NCBI GenBank assembly: GCA_020247305.1
Contig: JADCJE010000001.1
Span: forward strand, 1-47,499
Source of the DNA: Phycisphaerales bacterium
GTDB taxonomy: Bacteria > Planctomycetota > UBA1135 > UBA2386
Length of the DNA: 47,499 nt
Reading direction: 5' to 3'
How positions within the stretch are numbered: the stretch's first letter is position 1; every line of letters begins with the position of its first letter. Below the pieces are notes generated by a model. The model had not been told where the DNA came from and ran no database searches. It was given only the letters and a program-made list of their open reading frames with translations. Position numbers and translations under genes: made by a program. Shown here piece by piece: positions 7,662-15,705 of this stretch.

Positions 7662-9106
7662 GCGAGCCCCGCCGCATCACCGCCACGCACGTCTATTCCT
7701 ACGTGAAGTGCCCGCACCTCGCGGCGCTCGACCTGCACCTGCCGCGCGCCGCCCGCCGCGCGCCGCACCCGTGGGAGGAGTTCGCCGCCCAGCGCGGCCG
7801 CGACCACGAGACCAACCTCGTCGCCACGATGGCCGTGCAGGCCCCGGCCTACCCCGACCGCGACTTCGCCGCCGGCGCGGCGGCCACCCTGGCCCTGCTC
7901 CGCGGCGGCGCGCCGCTGGTCCATCAGGCGGTGCTGCTGGCGGACGACCGGCTCGGCCTGCCGGACCTGCTGCGCCGGGTCCCCGGCGGCAGCGACCTCG
8001 GCGACTTCCACTACGAAGTGCTCGACGTGAAGTCGTCGGGCCGCATGCGCGGCGACCAGATCCTGCAGGTCGTCTTCTATGCGCAGCTGCTGGCGGCGGT
8101 GCAGGGCCGCCTGCCCGAGCACGGCGGCATCCTGCTGAAGGACGGCCGCGAGGAGCGCTTCCGCATCGCCGACTACGGCGCGGCCTGCGACGAGGTGGTC
8201 GCGGCGCTGCGACGGCTGCGCGGCGACCTGACGGCGTCGCGGCCGATGCTGCAGGCCGGCTGCGGCCACTGCTACCACGACCAGCGCTGCCTGCCCGAAC
8301 TGGCGGCGCGCCGCGACCTGTCGCTGGTCGCCGGCATGACGCCCGGCGCGCGTGCGATCCTCGAAGGCGTCGGCTGCCGCACGGTCGAGGACCTCGCTGC
8401 CTTCCATCCCGACGGCCCGCGCGCGCGCGGCCACCTCGACACCGCGCTGGTCCGACGGCTGCGGCGCGCGGCCGAGGCGGCGTGCGCCGGCGCGCCGCTG
8501 CCCGAAGCCCGCCCGCGCTCGCCGTCCGAGCGCCTCGACCAGGGCGCGCTCGTGCACCTGCTGACCGACCCGTACGCCGACCGCGTGCTGGCGATCGGCG
8601 TGCTGCACCCGGCGACGGCCGACGGGCGCTTTGCCTGCGAGCTGCCCGCCAGCCGCGACGAGGAGTGGCCGGCGTTCGAACGGCTGGTCGGCGACCTGCC
8701 GGCCCGCGCGCCGCTGCTGCACTTCGGCCCGGCGCTGCCGCACTGGTGCGAGGAGCGCACCTACGCGCACGAAGCCGACCCCGCCGTCGAAGCGCGCTTC
8801 GTCGACCTGCACAAACGCCTGCGCGGCGCGGCGACCTACCCGCGGCCGGTGTTCGACCTCGCCGACCTCGTGCGCGTGGGTCTCGGCCGCGATCCGCTGC
8901 GCGCCGGCCACGCCGGTGCTGCGGGCATGTGGGCCAGCGAACCCGACGGTGCGGCGCGGCTGGCAGCGAAGCTGCGCGCCGACCTGGACGACCTGGCGGA
9001 ACTCAAGGCGCGCCTGCTCGACACGCACGCCGCGCCGCCGCCACCGCCGACCGCGGCTGCGGCTGCGGCCGGCGCACCCGAACCGCCGGTTGCTGCCGAC
9101 GAGTAG
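7658..9106 (+). CDS. TM0106-type RecB-like putative nuclease
   Basis: 482 residues. The start ATG overlaps the upstream TGA. The N-terminal half is a RecB-like PD-(D/E)xK nuclease domain: THVYSYVKCPHLAALDLH at the start, then GLPDLL and YEVLDVKSS (the D...D-x-K core) followed by QVVFYAQLL. A cysteine cluster (GCGHCYHDQRC) resembles the Fe-S cluster of Cas4/AddB-type nucleases. Next comes a helix-hairpin-helix-like segment (RAILEGVGCRTVEDLA). The C-terminal half resembles the RNase-H-like domain of this family but lacks clear acidic catalytic residues and ends in a Pro/Ala-rich tail. I infer a DNA repair or nucleic-acid processing role. No CRISPR genes are nearby. Confidence 0.8.
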   Translation: MSEPRRITATHVYSYVKCPHLAALDLHLPRAARRAPHPWEEFAAQRGRDHETNLVATMAVQAPAYPDRDFAAGAAATLALLRGGAPLVHQAVLLADDRLGLPDLLRRVPGGSDLGDFHYEVLDVKSSGRMRGDQILQVVFYAQLLAAVQGRLPEHGGILLKDGREERFRIADYGAACDEVVAALRRLRGDLTASRPMLQAGCGHCYHDQRCLPELAARRDLSLVAGMTPGARAILEGVGCRTVEDLAAFHPDGPRARGHLDTALVRRLRRAAEAACAGAPLPEARPRSPSERLDQGALVHLLTDPYADRVLAIGVLHPATADGRFACELPASRDEEWPAFERLVGDLPARAPLLHFGPALPHWCEERTYAHEADPAVEARFVDLHKRLRGAATYPRPVFDLADLVRVGLGRDPLRAGHAGAAGMWASEPDGAARLAAKLRADLDDLAELKARLLDTHAAPPPPPTAAAAAAGAPEPPVAADE

Positions 9107-9258
9107 GCGCCACGCGCCACGCGCTGCACGACCGGCGGCGTGGGCAGCCACGACGCGGGCTTCCTGGCTGCCCGCGACCGCATCCCTGCCCCGTCGCCGC
9201 CGCCGCCCGTCCGGCGTACCGTGCCCCTCGTCACACCGGAGCAACCCCACCCGTTCCC

Positions 9259-9825
9259 ATGCCATCCAAGGCCAAGACCGTCGCCGAGTACCTCGCGTCC
9301 CTGCCCGCCGACCGCCGCGAGGCGATCGCCGCCGTGCGCACCACGATCCTCGCCAACCTCGACCGCGGCATCGAGGAGGGCATGAGCTACGGCATGATCG
9401 GCTACCACGTGCCGCACGCCGTCTTCCCGGCCGGCTACCACTGCGACCCCAAGCAGCCGCTGCCGTACGCGGGCCTCGCGTCGCAGTCCGGCCACATGTC
9501 GCTGTACCTGATGGGCGTCTACTTCGACCCGGCCGACGCCACGTGGCTGGCCGACGCCTGGAAGAAGGCGGGCAAGAAGCTCGACATGGGCAAGTCGTGC
9601 ATCCGCTTCAAGAAGCTCGCCGACGTGCCGCTCGACGTCGTCGGCGCGGCGATCCGGCGCATGCCGCTGGCGAAGTACGTCGGCATGTACGAGGCGCAGC
9701 TGGCGCAGATGGGCAAGGGCAAGGCCGCGAGCAAGAAGCCGGCGGCGAAGAAGGCCGCGGCCAAGGCGCCGGCCGCGAAGAAGGCGGCGGCGAAGGCGAA
9801 GAAGCCGGCCGCCAAGGCGAAGTAG
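9259..9825 (+). CDS. DUF1801 (YdhG-like) protein with histone-H1-like C-terminal tail
   Basis: 188 residues from MPSKAKTVAEYL. Residues 1 to about 145 match the DUF1801 family: EYLASLPADRREAIAAVRTTI, MSYGMIGYHVP, SGHMSLYLMGVYF and MGKSCIRFKKLADVPL. The last 40 or so residues are almost only Lys, Ala and Pro (AASKKPAAKKAAAK type repeats), like bacterial histone-H1-like proteins and eukaryotic H1 tails. That tail is expected to bind DNA non-specifically. The core's biochemical role is unsettled; some relatives are annotated as iron-chaperone or frataxin-like. The fusion suggests nucleoid association. It stands alone, 152 bases after the nuclease gene. Confidence 0.85.
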   Translation: MPSKAKTVAEYLASLPADRREAIAAVRTTILANLDRGIEEGMSYGMIGYHVPHAVFPAGYHCDPKQPLPYAGLASQSGHMSLYLMGVYFDPADATWLADAWKKAGKKLDMGKSCIRFKKLADVPLDVVGAAIRRMPLAKYVGMYEAQLAQMGKGKAASKKPAAKKAAAKAPAAKKAAAKAKKPAAKAK

Positions 9826-9966
9826 CCCCCCGCAGGCAGGGCCCGCGGGCGCGCCGCCGCCGGTTCGTTCCCGGCGCGCAGGCCGGTCGGTGGCCGGGTC
9901 GCCGCGGGCTGCGCGCCGCAGGTCGCACGCGCGCGCGTCGCCCCGCACGCCGCAGGTCGCGCCCGC

Positions 9967-10752
9967 CTACGGCAGCCGCCGCAGGCGCAGGTTGCGGTAC
10001 TCGACCTTGGCGCCTTCCGACTCCAGCGCCAGGAAGCCCGTCGCCGGCTCGCACTTGCTGCCGCCGGTGACCTCCTCGCCGTTGACCCACAGCCGGATCT
10101 CGCCGTTGACGGCGCGCACGTAGTAGTGGTTCCACTCGCCGGCCGGCTTGACCAGCCGCTGGCGCGGGAAGCTGCGCGAGCTCTTCGGGTTGCCGACGGT
10201 GTACGTCTCGCCGCCGGGCAGCGCGTACGTGAGCTGGGGATCGTGAGCGACCATCTTGGCGTTGCCCACGGGGAAGACGTCGCCGTGGCTGGTGAACCAG
10301 TCCGAGCGTTTGCCGTGCTGCTTCAGCCACTGGTCCTCCAGGCCGAGGTCGAGCACCTGCACCTCGATGCCGTGCCGCGGCAGCGTGCCCTTGGGCAGGT
10401 CGGTGAACGCCGCCTCGGGGCACCAGACGAACAGGCCCGAGTTGCCGGCGAAGACGTGGTGCTTCCACTCGACGACGAGTTCGAAGTTGGTGAGCGGCTC
10501 GCCCTTGAGGCGCGCGCCGCCGTTGGGCACGCCGGTGCAGACGATGACGCCGTCCTGTTCGCGCCACGTGTCGGCTTCGCCGTTGACGTTGTGGAAGTCG
10601 GCGAGCGTCAGGGCCTGCCAGCCAGGGCCGTCGCCGTCGACGAAGGCGCGCGGCAGCGGCGCAGTCAGCGACCACGCCAGCGTGCACGGCACGGCCGGGG
10701 CGGCGACGAAGGCGAGGACGAGCAGGGAAGCGGAGCGCGACGAAGCGGGCAT
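9967..10752 (-). CDS. DUF1080 (3-keto-disaccharide hydrolase-like) secreted protein
   Basis: 261 residues starting MPASSRSASLLVLAFVAAP, a signal peptide; an ATG 36 bases upstream is possible but adds no signal-like sequence. The body is the concanavalin-like DUF1080 fold common in planctomycetes: NFELVVEWKHHVFAGNSGLF, RHGIEVQVLD, then GEWNHYYVRAVNGEIRLWVNG, ending EYRNLRLRRLP. Members have been assigned 3-keto-glycoside hydrolase activity in periplasmic sugar breakdown. I infer a role in polysaccharide or glycoside use. It is convergent with the DUF1801 gene across a 141-base gap. Confidence 0.88.
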   Translation of the reverse strand: MPASSRSASLLVLAFVAAPAVPCTLAWSLTAPLPRAFVDGDGPGWQALTLADFHNVNGEADTWREQDGVIVCTGVPNGGARLKGEPLTNFELVVEWKHHVFAGNSGLFVWCPEAAFTDLPKGTLPRHGIEVQVLDLGLEDQWLKQHGKRSDWFTSHGDVFPVGNAKMVAHDPQLTYALPGGETYTVGNPKSSRSFPRQRLVKPAGEWNHYYVRAVNGEIRLWVNGEEVTGGSKCEPATGFLALESEGAKVEYRNLRLRRLP

Positions 10753-10913
10753 CGGCGCAATGTAGGTCGCCGCGCGGCGGCGCGGCAATGCGGCAGCGTG
10801 TCAGCTTTGTGCGTTGGCGTGGGCCTGCCACGGTTTGCGCGGCGACTGCCGCACGGCCGGTGGACTTCGGCGCCAACGCCGGCTGCGGCCGCAGTCCCGC
10901 CGTCCGCGCCGCC

Positions 10914-11879
10914 TCAGACCGGCGCGCCGAGGCGCTGGAAGAACGTGCGCAGGCGCGCCGCGACCGGGCCGAAGGCGAGGTCGCGCGCCGCCTTGGCCTG
11001 CGACTGGGTGACTGCCGCCTGCCACGCGCCGTCGTCGCGCAGCAGCAGGCTGAGGTCGGCGTCGCCGAAGGCGATCTGGTCGATGGCGCCGTTGCCGCCC
11101 AGGCACGGCATGCGGCACAGCAGCGCGTCGCCGGCAACCTGCCCCGGCACGGCACTCTCATCGAGCTGGAAGACGACGCGGCAGGCGGCCATCGCGCGCA
11201 GGTACTCGGCGTACGGCCGCCGGCCGTCGAGCACGCGCAGGTTGGCGAGGCCGAGCGCGGCCAGCAGCTTGCGGCCGCGGCGGCCGTCGACGTTGCAGAC
11301 GGTGATCGGTGCGCCCGTCGCGCCGGCGCGCAGCAGCGCCTCGGCGTGGCGGCGCGTCGGCACGTCCCATTCGCGCGTGCCGAGGAACACGCCCTGCCGC
11401 TGCGCCAGCGGCTGCGCGAAGTTCCAGCGCGGGTCGTCGATCGGGTACGGCGTCGGCACGAACTCGACGTGCTTGCAGCCGACCGCGCGGTACAGCTCGA
11501 CCAGCTGCGGCGTGCTGCTCAATGCGCCGTCGGCGAGCGCGGCCGCACGCCGGAACTCGGCGAGGTTGGTCGGGTCGTCGAGCCGGCGCGCGACCTGGTG
11601 CAGGCCGCTCTCCTTCCACGAGATCGCAACCGTCTTGCCGGCGGCCTTCAGCGCCTCGATCGCCTTGCGCGCCGGGCGCACGGCGTTGGCGAGCAGCACG
11701 AGCACCGCGCGCGACTCCGGCGGCACGGACTTGGCGCGGCGGTGGAAGCCGCCGCGCGTGCATGCGGCGTAGGCGTGGTAGTTGATCGGCGCGTGCGCCC
11801 CTTCGCCCGGCGCCGACGCGCCGTCCGGGAAACGCTGCTCGCGGTCGTTGCCGCCTGCATTCAACACGGCGAGGTGCAT
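10914..11879 (-). CDS. Putative glycosyltransferase (GT-B-like)
   Basis: 321 residues, beginning MHLAVLNAGGNDREQRF with no signal peptide. The C-terminal half resembles the nucleotide-sugar-binding domain of GT-B enzymes: HVEFVPTPYPIDDPRW, GVFLGTREWDVP, then GLANLRVLDGRRPYAEYLRAMAA, and AGDALLCRMPCLGGNGA in the usual nucleotide-binding loop position. The family cannot be fixed further. It lies just downstream of an FkbM methyltransferase on the same strand (10 bases between the genes) and near a GT2 enzyme, which points to surface glycan or glycolipid synthesis. Confidence 0.6.
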   Translation of the reverse strand: MHLAVLNAGGNDREQRFPDGASAPGEGAHAPINYHAYAACTRGGFHRRAKSVPPESRAVLVLLANAVRPARKAIEALKAAGKTVAISWKESGLHQVARRLDDPTNLAEFRRAAALADGALSSTPQLVELYRAVGCKHVEFVPTPYPIDDPRWNFAQPLAQRQGVFLGTREWDVPTRRHAEALLRAGATGAPITVCNVDGRRGRKLLAALGLANLRVLDGRRPYAEYLRAMAACRVVFQLDESAVPGQVAGDALLCRMPCLGGNGAIDQIAFGDADLSLLLRDDGAWQAAVTQSQAKAARDLAFGPVAARLRTFFQRLGAPV

Positions 11880-11889
11880 GGGCGGGCGC

Positions 11890-12702
11890 TCAGCGCGCGG
11901 CGGCGGCGCCGGGCGCGGTCCGGCGGCAGAGGGTCAGTTCGCCGCTCTCGGCCTGCGTGAAGGGCTGACCGTGCATGGCGGCGTGGAAGACCGCGAAGCC
12001 GTCGCCGAACATCGAGTCGGCGTGCAGTTCGATGGCGATGGCGTCGACGCGGTCGAGCCACGCGCGGCAGGTCGGGCCGAACAGCGCCACCTCGGCGCCT
12101 TCGATGTCGCACTTGAGCAGCGAGACGCGGTCGATGCCGTGCTCGTCGAGCAGCTCGCGCAAGCCGACGCCGCGCAACGCGCCGGGGTCGCCAGCCGCGC
12201 ATTCGACCACCTGCCGCGACCACTCCAGGTTGTCGCGGTACGGCGCGTCGGAGATGCGCAGGTGGCACGAATGCGACCACACGCCGGCGCGCACGCAGAC
12301 GGCGCGGTCGCCGTACGGCGCGAGGTTGCGCTGCAGCGCGGCGAAGTTGTCCGGATCGGGCTCGACCGCGACCAGCCGGCAGCCGGGGTAACGGCTGAGG
12401 AACCACGCCGCGGCGTAGCCGACGTTGGCGCCGAGGTCGACGACGACCCGCACGTCGGCGAGGTCGCCCATCGGCGCGTACTCCTTCTTCTTGAAGATCT
12501 GTCGGAACACCGCGAGGTCGGACGTGCGCGGGCGCAGCCACAGCGGGTGCAGCACGTGCGGGGTCGCGCACGCGATCGGCGCCGGACCGCGGTGCAGTTG
12601 CCAGGCGCGGCCGACGCCGACCGTACGCGCATCGCGCCAGAAGCGGCGCAGCCGCCGCAGGGGACCGGGTTGCCGCGTCACGCCATCCGCCGTCTGCGCC
12701 AT
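11890..12702 (-). CDS. FkbM family methyltransferase
   Basis: 270 residues from MAQTADGVTRQPG; a start 57 bases upstream is possible but its sequence looks like leader. The SAM-binding motif is VVVDLGANVGYAAAWFLS with the acidic VAVEPDPDNF after strand two. The family's later motif SLLKCDIEGAEVALF is clear. FkbM-type enzymes O-methylate sugars or secondary metabolites. With a glycosyltransferase 10 bases downstream and a divergent GT2 gene upstream, a sugar O-methylation role is the natural reading. Confidence 0.85.
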   Translation of the reverse strand: MAQTADGVTRQPGPLRRLRRFWRDARTVGVGRAWQLHRGPAPIACATPHVLHPLWLRPRTSDLAVFRQIFKKKEYAPMGDLADVRVVVDLGANVGYAAAWFLSRYPGCRLVAVEPDPDNFAALQRNLAPYGDRAVCVRAGVWSHSCHLRISDAPYRDNLEWSRQVVECAAGDPGALRGVGLRELLDEHGIDRVSLLKCDIEGAEVALFGPTCRAWLDRVDAIAIELHADSMFGDGFAVFHAAMHGQPFTQAESGELTLCRRTAPGAAAAR

Positions 12703-12893
12703 GGTTTGGGGACGATTCCACCGCCGACCGCAGCCTGCCGCCGCGGCACGCTCCGGCACACGCTGCCGAACACGCCGCGCCGGCCGCGCCGATCGCCGCT
12801 GCGATCCTAGCCCGGATGCGTCGGCAATGCTCCTGCGCCGTCGGCTACCCGACGCGCGGCCACGCCGCTACCGTCACGCCCCGAACGCACCAC

Positions 12894-13751
12894 ATGTCCC
12901 GCGCCCCGGCCGCCTCCGTCGTCGTCACGACGTACAACAACCCGCGCTACCTGGAACTCGTGCTGCTCGGGTACGCGCGTCAGGACCGCCGCGACTTCGA
13001 AGTGGTCGTCGCCGACGACGGCTCGCGCCCCGACACCAAGGCGCTGCTCGACCGCATGCGGCCGACGTTTCCGGTGCCGCTGGTGCACGCGTGGCAGGAC
13101 GACATCGGCTTCCGGCAGGCGCGCGTGATGAACTGGGGCGCGCTGCACGCGCGCGCCGACCTGCTGGTCTTCACCGACGGCGACTGCGTGCCGCCGGCGG
13201 ACTTCGTGTCGCGGCACCTCGCCGCCGCCGGACCGCGGCGGCTGGTCGTCGGCGGCTGCGTGCGGCTGACCGAGGCGCAGAGCGCGACGGTGACGCCGGA
13301 CGAAGTGACGTCGGGACGCTTCGCGCGCTTCGTCACGCCGGGCGTGCGCGCGTCGATGTGGCTCTGGCACCTGAAGAACCTGTGGTACCTCGCCGTCGGC
13401 GACCGCCGTCGGCCGAAGATCCAGGGCCTGAACTTCTCGATCGACCGCGCCGCGTTCGAGGCGGTCAACGGCTTCGACCTGCGCTACGAGAACAACGCCC
13501 GCCAGGACTCCGACCTGCGCAACCGGCTGCGGCTCGGCCGCGGTCCCGCGCGCTGCATCTGGCACACGTGCATCGTCGTGCACCTGTGGCACCCGACGCA
13601 CCGCGGCCGCCACGCCTGGACCGAGGCCGACGCATACTATGCGCGCAAGGACCTGCAGCCGTGGGCGGAGCGCGGCCTGCGGGAACTGGCGGCGGAGACG
13701 GGGCGCGCGCTGCGGCCGGCGGCCGAACCTGTCGGCGCGCCAGCCGGGTAG
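12894..13751 (+). CDS. Glycosyltransferase family 2 (GT-A fold)
   Basis: 285 residues. The N-terminus ASVVVTTYNNPRYLELVL leads to VVVADDGSRPDT (nucleotide-sugar-binding aspartates) and then LLVFTDGDCVPP, a DxD-type metal site. Later blocks KIQGLNFSIDRAAFEAVNGFD and NNARQDSDLRNRL fit the galactosyltransferase-like C-terminal module where an acidic residue acts as base. No membrane segment is seen, so the enzyme is cytosolic. It is divergent from the FkbM gene across 191 bases. The acceptor and donor are unknown; a role in surface polysaccharide is inferred. Confidence 0.88.
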   Translation: MSRAPAASVVVTTYNNPRYLELVLLGYARQDRRDFEVVVADDGSRPDTKALLDRMRPTFPVPLVHAWQDDIGFRQARVMNWGALHARADLLVFTDGDCVPPADFVSRHLAAAGPRRLVVGGCVRLTEAQSATVTPDEVTSGRFARFVTPGVRASMWLWHLKNLWYLAVGDRRRPKIQGLNFSIDRAAFEAVNGFDLRYENNARQDSDLRNRLRLGRGPARCIWHTCIVVHLWHPTHRGRHAWTEADAYYARKDLQPWAERGLRELAAETGRALRPAAEPVGAPAG

Positions 13752-13795
13752 CGGCGTCCGGCGCCCTGTTCCCCCGCCGCCCGATCTGCGGTCGA

Positions 13796-15328
13796 ATGCC
13801 CGCCATGCCGCTCCTGCGTCCGCTGCGCCGCTGCGCCGTCGTCTGCCTGTCGCTGTTCGCCGCGTGCGCCGTGCCAGCGCCCACGGGCCTGCGCACCAGC
13901 GCACCGCCGGAGTACGCGCGCACCGGCCAAGAACTGCTGCCGTACGAACGGCAGAACATCGCCTACCGCTGGCTCGACGTGATGCAGGAGGCGGCGGCGC
14001 GCGACGTCGACCTGCACGGCGCGCGGCCGACCGTCCTGAGCCGCCAGATGATGCTGTGGGCGGTGGCGATGTACGACGCGTGGGCTGCGTACGACGACAC
14101 CGCGGTCAGCACGCGCATGGGCGGCTCGATGCGGCGGCCGGCGGCCGAGCGTACGCAGGCGAACAAGGAGCTCGCGATCAGCCACGCCAGCTACGTGGTC
14201 CTGTGCCACGCCTTCCCGGACCAGCAGGACTTCCTGCGCGCGGAGATGCGGCGGCTCGGCTTCGACCCCGACGAGACGTCCGGCGATCCGTCCGGTCCGG
14301 TCGCGATCGGCCGGCTCGCCGCCACCGCCGTCGTCAACTACCGCGCGCTGGACGGCAGCAACGCCCATGGCGCCGAACCGGGTGGCGAAGCCAAGCCGTA
14401 CGCCGACTACACCGGCTACCAGCCCGTCAACGCCGTCGATCGCATCGTCGACCCGGACCGCTGGCAGCCGATCGAGTTCACGCGCCCAGACGGCACGAAG
14501 TTCACGCCGGGCTTCCTGACGCCGCACTGGTACCGCGTGCAGCCGTTCGCGCTGGAGTCGACGGCGCAGTTCCGCGCCGCGCCGCCGCCGACGACCAAGA
14601 CCGACGACGCGCTGCTGCGCGCGCAGACCGACGCGGTGCTGGCGATGGGCGCCGGGCTGACGGACGAGGAGAAGGCGATCGTCGAGTTCATGCGCGACGG
14701 CCCGCGCTCGACCGGCCAGAGCGGCCACTGGCTGCGCTTCGCGCAGGACGTGTCGCGGCGCGACGGCCACGGCGTCGACCAGGACGTGCAGCTGTACTTC
14801 GTCGTCGCCTGCGTGGCGTTCGACGCCTTCCTTGCGTGTTGGGAGACCAAGCGCTTCTACGACACGTCGCGGCCGTGGACGCTCGTGCGCCACTACTACA
14901 AGGGCAAGACGGTCAAGGGCTGGGCCGGGCCGAAGGGCGGCTTCGTGGACGTGCCGGCCGAGCAGTGGCACCCGTACTCGCCGTACGTGTTCATCACGCC
15001 GCCGTTCCCCGGCTACACGAGCGGGCACGCGACCGTCAGCGGCGCGTGCGCCAAGGCGCTGGAACTGTTCACCGGCAGCGACGTGTACGGCGCCAAGGAG
15101 GTGCGGCGCTGCTGCATCCTGACCGAGGAGGACGCGGGGCCGACCGCGACGCTCGACCTGCCGACGTTCTCGGCGACGGCCGAGATGGCGGCGCGCTCGC
15201 GCGCGCTCGGCGGCTACCACATCCCGCTCGACAACGACGTCGGCCTGCGCATCGGCCGCGAACTGGCGGCGTGGTCGTGGCCGAAGTACCGCGCCTACTT
15301 CGACGGCACGGCGACCGTGCGGCCGTAG
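13796..15328 (+). CDS. Vanadium-dependent haloperoxidase / PAP2-type phosphatase family lipoprotein
   Basis: 510 residues; a second in-frame ATG at 13805 is equally possible. The N-terminus has a lipobox (LFAAC) after a hydrophobic stretch, predicting a lipid-anchored exported protein. The complete oxyanion-binding signature is visible: KRFYDTSRP (K-x6-RP), PGYTSGHATVSGA (the PSGH element, here TSGH) and SRALGGYHIPLD (SR-x5-H-x3-D). These residues bind vanadate in haloperoxidases and phosphate in acid phosphatases. Its length and context favour the bacterial vanadium haloperoxidase-related group. Whether it halogenates or dephosphorylates is not decidable from sequence. Confidence 0.87.
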   Translation: MPAMPLLRPLRRCAVVCLSLFAACAVPAPTGLRTSAPPEYARTGQELLPYERQNIAYRWLDVMQEAAARDVDLHGARPTVLSRQMMLWAVAMYDAWAAYDDTAVSTRMGGSMRRPAAERTQANKELAISHASYVVLCHAFPDQQDFLRAEMRRLGFDPDETSGDPSGPVAIGRLAATAVVNYRALDGSNAHGAEPGGEAKPYADYTGYQPVNAVDRIVDPDRWQPIEFTRPDGTKFTPGFLTPHWYRVQPFALESTAQFRAAPPPTTKTDDALLRAQTDAVLAMGAGLTDEEKAIVEFMRDGPRSTGQSGHWLRFAQDVSRRDGHGVDQDVQLYFVVACVAFDAFLACWETKRFYDTSRPWTLVRHYYKGKTVKGWAGPKGGFVDVPAEQWHPYSPYVFITPPFPGYTSGHATVSGACAKALELFTGSDVYGAKEVRRCCILTEEDAGPTATLDLPTFSATAEMAARSRALGGYHIPLDNDVGLRIGRELAAWSWPKYRAYFDGTATVRP

Positions 15329-15338
15329 CCGCGCCGCG

Positions 15339-15662
15339 TCACGTCGCCGGCGGCGTCGCCGGCCCCGCGGTCCACGCCCGCATGCGACGGTCTAGGAAGA
15401 ACGGCCAGACCGGCACCAGCGATGCGACGAAGACCAGCAGCGCGCGGCCGACCGGCCAGCGCGCCTCGAACACCGCGCGCGCCAGCAGCCACACGAGCAG
15501 CAGGAACAGCACGCCGTGGCCCATGCCGAGCACCTTCACGGCGCGCGGGTCGCCGGCGAGGTACTTGAGCGGCATCGCGACGCCGAGCAGCAGCACGTAG
15601 GAGACGGCTTCGATCAGCGCGATCCAGCGCAGTTGCACGAGCGGGCCGGGCATGGCCGCCAT
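15339..15662 (-). CDS. DUF3817 integral membrane protein
   Basis: About 107 residues with three hydrophobic helices. LRWIALIEAVSYVLLLGVAMPLKYLAGDP is followed by VLGMGHGVLFLLLVWLLA and LLVFVASLVPVWPFFLDRRM, matching the DUF3817 family (conserved Glu in helix one, PLKY loop, His in helix two, final P..PF..D). The start is uncertain among ATGs at 15689, 15662 and 15653. The function of the family is unknown. It follows the carboxypeptidase-regulatory-like gene by few bases on the same strand and is convergent with the haloperoxidase-like gene. Confidence 0.75.
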   Translation of the reverse strand: MAAMPGPLVQLRWIALIEAVSYVLLLGVAMPLKYLAGDPRAVKVLGMGHGVLFLLLVWLLARAVFEARWPVGRALLVFVASLVPVWPFFLDRRMRAWTAGPATPPAT

Positions 15663-15705
15663 CGTGCTGCCGACGGCGTCGCGCCGCAACGCGGCGGCGC
15701 CGCGG

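Noticed and set aside
9914..9960. 13-base direct repeat (CGCCGCAGGTCGC twice, 34 bases apart)
   Set aside because: Too short and only two copies in GC-rich DNA; no CRISPR-like periodicity and no associated genes.
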